From the NCBI GenBank assembly GCA_030613705.1, contig JAUWLJ010000012.1:1-15513 (forward strand): DNA of 15,513 bases, in the 5' to 3' direction. Numbering within the stretch: the first letter of the stretch is position 1; every line of letters begins with the position of its first letter. Of the stretch, positions 13,691-15,513 are shown one piece after another. Source of the stretch: Chloroflexota bacterium (GTDB lineage: Bacteria > Chloroflexota > Anaerolineae > Anaerolineales > UBA4823). Position numbers and translations under genes: made by a program. The notes beneath the pieces were generated by a model that saw nothing but the letters and a program-made list of their open reading frames with translations, ran no database searches and had not been told where the DNA came from.

Positions 13691-14329
13691 ATGAGTAACG
13701 ATAAGAAAGTTAGTTCAAACGTCTACAACATTCTGGCCTTCACCTTCGATGGGCAGGATACAGCTGGCCAGCTCGTCAAAGAGATCAAGTCCTCCGGCGT
13801 TATGGAAGGTTACTATATCGTCGCCCAGGCAGTGGTTGAAAAGGATGCCAAGGGTAAGGTCCACATACACGAACCGGGCCACGGCGGCCTGGGCGCGGTT
13901 GTCGGCGGTGCCGCAGGCGGTTTGCTGGCTCTGATCGGCGGTCCTGTTGGCATACTTGCCTGGGTTGTGGGGGGAGCAGTAATCGGCGGGGTGGCTGGTA
14001 AATACCTGGGTCGCCCGATTAAGAAAGGCGATCTGGAAGAGATCGGTGAAGCATTTGAGCCTGACAGCTCAGGCTTTCTGTTCCTGCTGGAAGATATTTA
14101 CAGCGAGGAAGTCGTTAACAGCCTCTCCGGTTATAACGCCAATGTGGTGACGCTGACTGTGGGCGACGAGCTTTCAGGCGAGATCGCCAAATACACAGCC
14201 GGAGCTGTGACGGATGATGCCGGGAATGTAGTTGCAGGTGAATCTGTGGTTGCTGCCGATGCAGAAGGCGACGTGGCCGCGGCAGCTGATGTTGCTGCAG
14301 GCACCACTGACGATGATGATGGTGAATAG
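13691..14329 (+). CDS. DUF1269 family protein with acidic tail
   Basis: The 212-residue protein matches the DUF1269 pattern. A ferredoxin-like N-terminal part (NILAFTFDGQDTAGQLVKEIK, about 12-33, then YYIVAQAVVEKDAKGKVHIHEPG) leads to a Gly/Ala-rich hydrophobic hairpin (about 65-103, GAVVGGAAGGLLALIGGPVG and on). A second alpha/beta part contains SSGFLFLLEDIYSEEVV. From about residue 170 the tail is Ala/Asp/Val-rich and ends TTDDDDGE. This tail goes beyond the usual family end and resembles the acidic regions of the two ORFs downstream. The hydrophobic hairpin suggests membrane association. The function is unknown. AAGGAG lies 8 bases before the ATG, and an 18-bp dyad upstream may control it. 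Confidence 0.85.
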   Translation: MSNDKKVSSNVYNILAFTFDGQDTAGQLVKEIKSSGVMEGYYIVAQAVVEKDAKGKVHIHEPGHGGLGAVVGGAAGGLLALIGGPVGILAWVVGGAVIGGVAGKYLGRPIKKGDLEEIGEAFEPDSSGFLFLLEDIYSEEVVNSLSGYNANVVTLTVGDELSGEIAKYTAGAVTDDAGNVVAGESVVAADAEGDVAAAADVAAGTTDDDDGE

Positions 14330-14354
14330 GAGATAACCAAATTAGCGAAAAAGA

Positions 14355-14495
14355 GTGACCGGACCCATCCAGATTTTTGTGATCGAAGATGGAGCAGCCC
14401 AGGAAGCGATCGATGCGCTGGTCTCCGCCGTAATCATCGATGAAGAGGCCGCTGAGGAGGCCGTGGCAGCAATGTTGGCAGCAGAGGATGACTAG
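14355..14495 (+). CDS. 46-residue acidic ORF, possible remnant of a DUF6325-like gene
   Basis: The frame is bounded by TAG at 14343 and TAG at 14493, with GTG 14355 as the only early start and no good ribosome site (AGGAG is about 20 bases away). It reads VTGPIQIFVIEDGAAQEAID, then ALVSAVIIDEEAAEEAVAAM, ending AAEDD. The opening TGPIQIFVI recalls the start of the DUF6325 protein at 5932 (YGPLEYVLF). The second half resembles the last 30 residues of the YtxH-like protein downstream. The reading is protein-like and lies between two related genes, so it may be real or a deletion remnant. Confidence 0.5.
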   Translation: MTGPIQIFVIEDGAAQEAIDALVSAVIIDEEAAEEAVAAMLAAEDD

Positions 14496-14524
14496 AGTCA
14501 CCCGTCTGCATGAGAATTATCCAC

Positions 14525-14558
14525 CAGGCCTGACGCAATTTCGAACACGTCAGGCCTG
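14525..14558. promoter_or_regulatory. Perfect 11-bp stem built from two CAGGCCTGAC palindromes
   Basis: CAGGCCTGACG (14525-14535) pairs with CGTCAGGCCTG (14548-14558) around 12 bases. Each arm contains the palindrome CAGGCCTG, so the unit CAGGCCTGAC is also a direct repeat (14525 and 14551). No T run follows. It ends a few bases before the ribosome site of the next gene, so it could be a paired operator or an RNA hairpin gating translation. Confidence 0.5.
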
Positions 14559-14582
14559 ACAAGAAAAAGGAGAGTCAAATTC

Positions 14583-15248
14583 ATGAAAGAGATCTTTATT
14601 TTCTTTGCAGGTTTCACATTAGGTGCCAGTGTCGCCCTGCTGCTGGCCCCAGAAAGCGGCGCGGATCTGCGCGCAAATATTAAGTCGAAAGTAGATGATG
14701 ATCTGCCAAAGCTGAAGTCTGATTTCCAGGCATCCATGAAAAAAACCGACCAAAGACTCGATAAGGTTGAAGCAGACTTGAAAAAACTCAAACACAGTCC
14801 TGATGACAAACAGGAGAAATATAAGATGACTACAGAAGAAGTAACCCTGGTTTTGGTAAATGCCGGATACCTCAGCGAAGCGGATGTTGATGCAGCGGTG
14901 GTAGTGCTGCAGGATGCTTTGGTTATCGATGCCGCTGAAGATGCTCAGGCAGAAGCCGCCGAGGATTACTCCACACAGCAGGATTTGGTCGCTGAAGCGG
15001 AAGTTTGGGCGAGCGAAGATGCTGCAGAGGGAGACATCGAATCTGCGTTAGTTGATGATGAGATCATTGAAGAAGCGCAGGATCAGATGGAAGTCGATAA
15101 AGAGGTTATGGTTGAGGCTGAGGTGGTAATTGAGGCAGCTTACAGCGATGCTGCTGCAGCCCTGCTGGCTGCTGAGTTGATCGATGAAGCAGAGCTTGAG
15201 GCAGTGGCGGTGGCGATAGCCAATGCCATTGATGAAGAAGAAGAGTAA
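14583..15248 (+). CDS. YtxH-like protein fused to an acidic Ala/Glu-rich region
   Basis: The 221 residues start with a YtxH-like membrane segment (FIFFAGFTLGASVALLLAPESGADLR, about 5-30) and a charged coiled coil (about 31-80). From residue 82 onward lies a long, very acidic region with loose repeats around (A/S)-L-x-x-x-x-(L/I)-I-D/E-E-A. Examples are ALVDDEIIEEA and ALLAAELIDEAELEAVAVAI, and the end is DEEEE. An in-frame ATG at 14826 (MTTEEV) has its own AGGAG at 14812-14816, nine bases away, so a shorter acidic protein may also be made. YtxH proteins are small, membrane-bound and stress-linked in Firmicutes; the acidic part is unassigned. AAAAAGGAGA lies before ATG 14583. A related 46-residue ORF lies just upstream. 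Confidence 0.8.
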   Translation: MKEIFIFFAGFTLGASVALLLAPESGADLRANIKSKVDDDLPKLKSDFQASMKKTDQRLDKVEADLKKLKHSPDDKQEKYKMTTEEVTLVLVNAGYLSEADVDAAVVVLQDALVIDAAEDAQAEAAEDYSTQQDLVAEAEVWASEDAAEGDIESALVDDEIIEEAQDQMEVDKEVMVEAEVVIEAAYSDAAAALLAAELIDEAELEAVAVAIANAIDEEEE

Positions 15249-15310
15249 ATAGTTTTATTACCTTCGAGCATTGAAACTAAAATTTTTTCAATTCTAAAGG
15301 AGACGAGAAA

Positions 15311-15513
15311 ATGTGTTGCTTTTTCACCGCTTTATTGTTTTTTGGACCCAGATTAGCAATTCTGATCTGGTGGATCTATTCTCCAGTCTTTATTAACAGC
15401 CTGTTCCAGTCCTGGATCTGGCCCCTGCTCGGGATTATCTTCCTGCCCTGGACGCTTTTGATGTACATGGTTGTGGCACCGGGCGGTTTGATCGGCTTTG
15501 ACTGGATCCTGCT
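15311..15513 (+). CDS. Small tryptophan-rich membrane protein, 3'-partial
   Basis: AAAGGAGA precedes ATG 15311, and the frame is open to the window edge (67 full codons). The reading opens MCCFFTALLFFGPRLAILIWW and continues with WPLLGIIFLPWTLLMYMVV and GGLIGFDWI, giving at least two membrane helices. I have seen this compact pattern in short uncharacterised membrane proteins of Chloroflexota, but cannot give a family name. It lies 62 bases after the YtxH-like gene. A short ATTGAA/TTCAAT inverted repeat (15270-15292) sits between them. It probably belongs to the same envelope gene set. Confidence 0.7.
   Translation, partial: MCCFFTALLFFGPRLAILIWWIYSPVFINSLFQSWIWPLLGIIFLPWTLLMYMVVAPGGLIGFDWIL

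Overview
The window reads almost entirely on the + strand and looks like bacterial chromosome, most likely from an uncultured member of the Chloroflexota (Anaerolineae-like). I infer this from the style of the sensor kinases, the DUF6325 + SHOCT pair, the DUF1269 and YtxH-like small envelope proteins and the short tryptophan-rich membrane protein at the right edge. There is no rRNA or tRNA to settle the taxonomy. I saw no tRNA, rRNA, CRISPR array or complete insertion sequence.

Region 1 (1-5019) is a signalling operon. It starts inside a hybrid histidine kinase whose N-terminal part lies off the left edge; the visible start is the tail of a Y_Y_Y sensor domain. This gene overlaps a second kinase with a receiver, four PAS domains and a HisKA_3/HATPase core. 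That second kinase is broken by a 1-base loss in a G run (1934-1940) and by an in-frame TAG where a Trp is expected (3134-3136). It overlaps a NarL/LuxR response regulator in a TGATG junction, and the operon closes with a textbook intrinsic terminator (4979-5019). The layout suggests a relay: hybrid kinase to receiver-PAS-kinase to NarL-type DNA-binding regulator.

Region 2 (5020-6787) holds a stand-alone receiver protein, a stretch of decayed sequence, a DUF6325 protein and an overlapping SHOCT-domain gene frameshifted in an A run. The decayed stretch carries a second copy of the end of the SHOCT gene. Its last 11 codons and stop differ from the intact copy only at synonymous third positions, so a paralogue was present there and has eroded.

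Region 3 (6788-11329) is a more GC-rich block with two DUF1254/DUF1214 proteins and a type I sulfatase with a formylglycine motif. Its codon style differs from both flanks, which hints at acquisition as a unit. A 339-base gap with several hairpins separates it from region 4.

Region 4 (11669-15513) codes for a BASS-family (bile acid:sodium symporter-like) transporter, an unrecognised four-helix membrane protein, a DUF1269 glycine-zipper protein with an acidic tail, a 46-residue acidic ORF, a YtxH-like protein fused to a long acidic Ala/Glu-rich region, and the start of a small membrane protein. One testable idea is that the sulfatase and the BASS carrier handle a sulfated organic anion such as a sulfated sterol. 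The DUF6325/SHOCT/DUF1269/YtxH genes look like an envelope-stress set.
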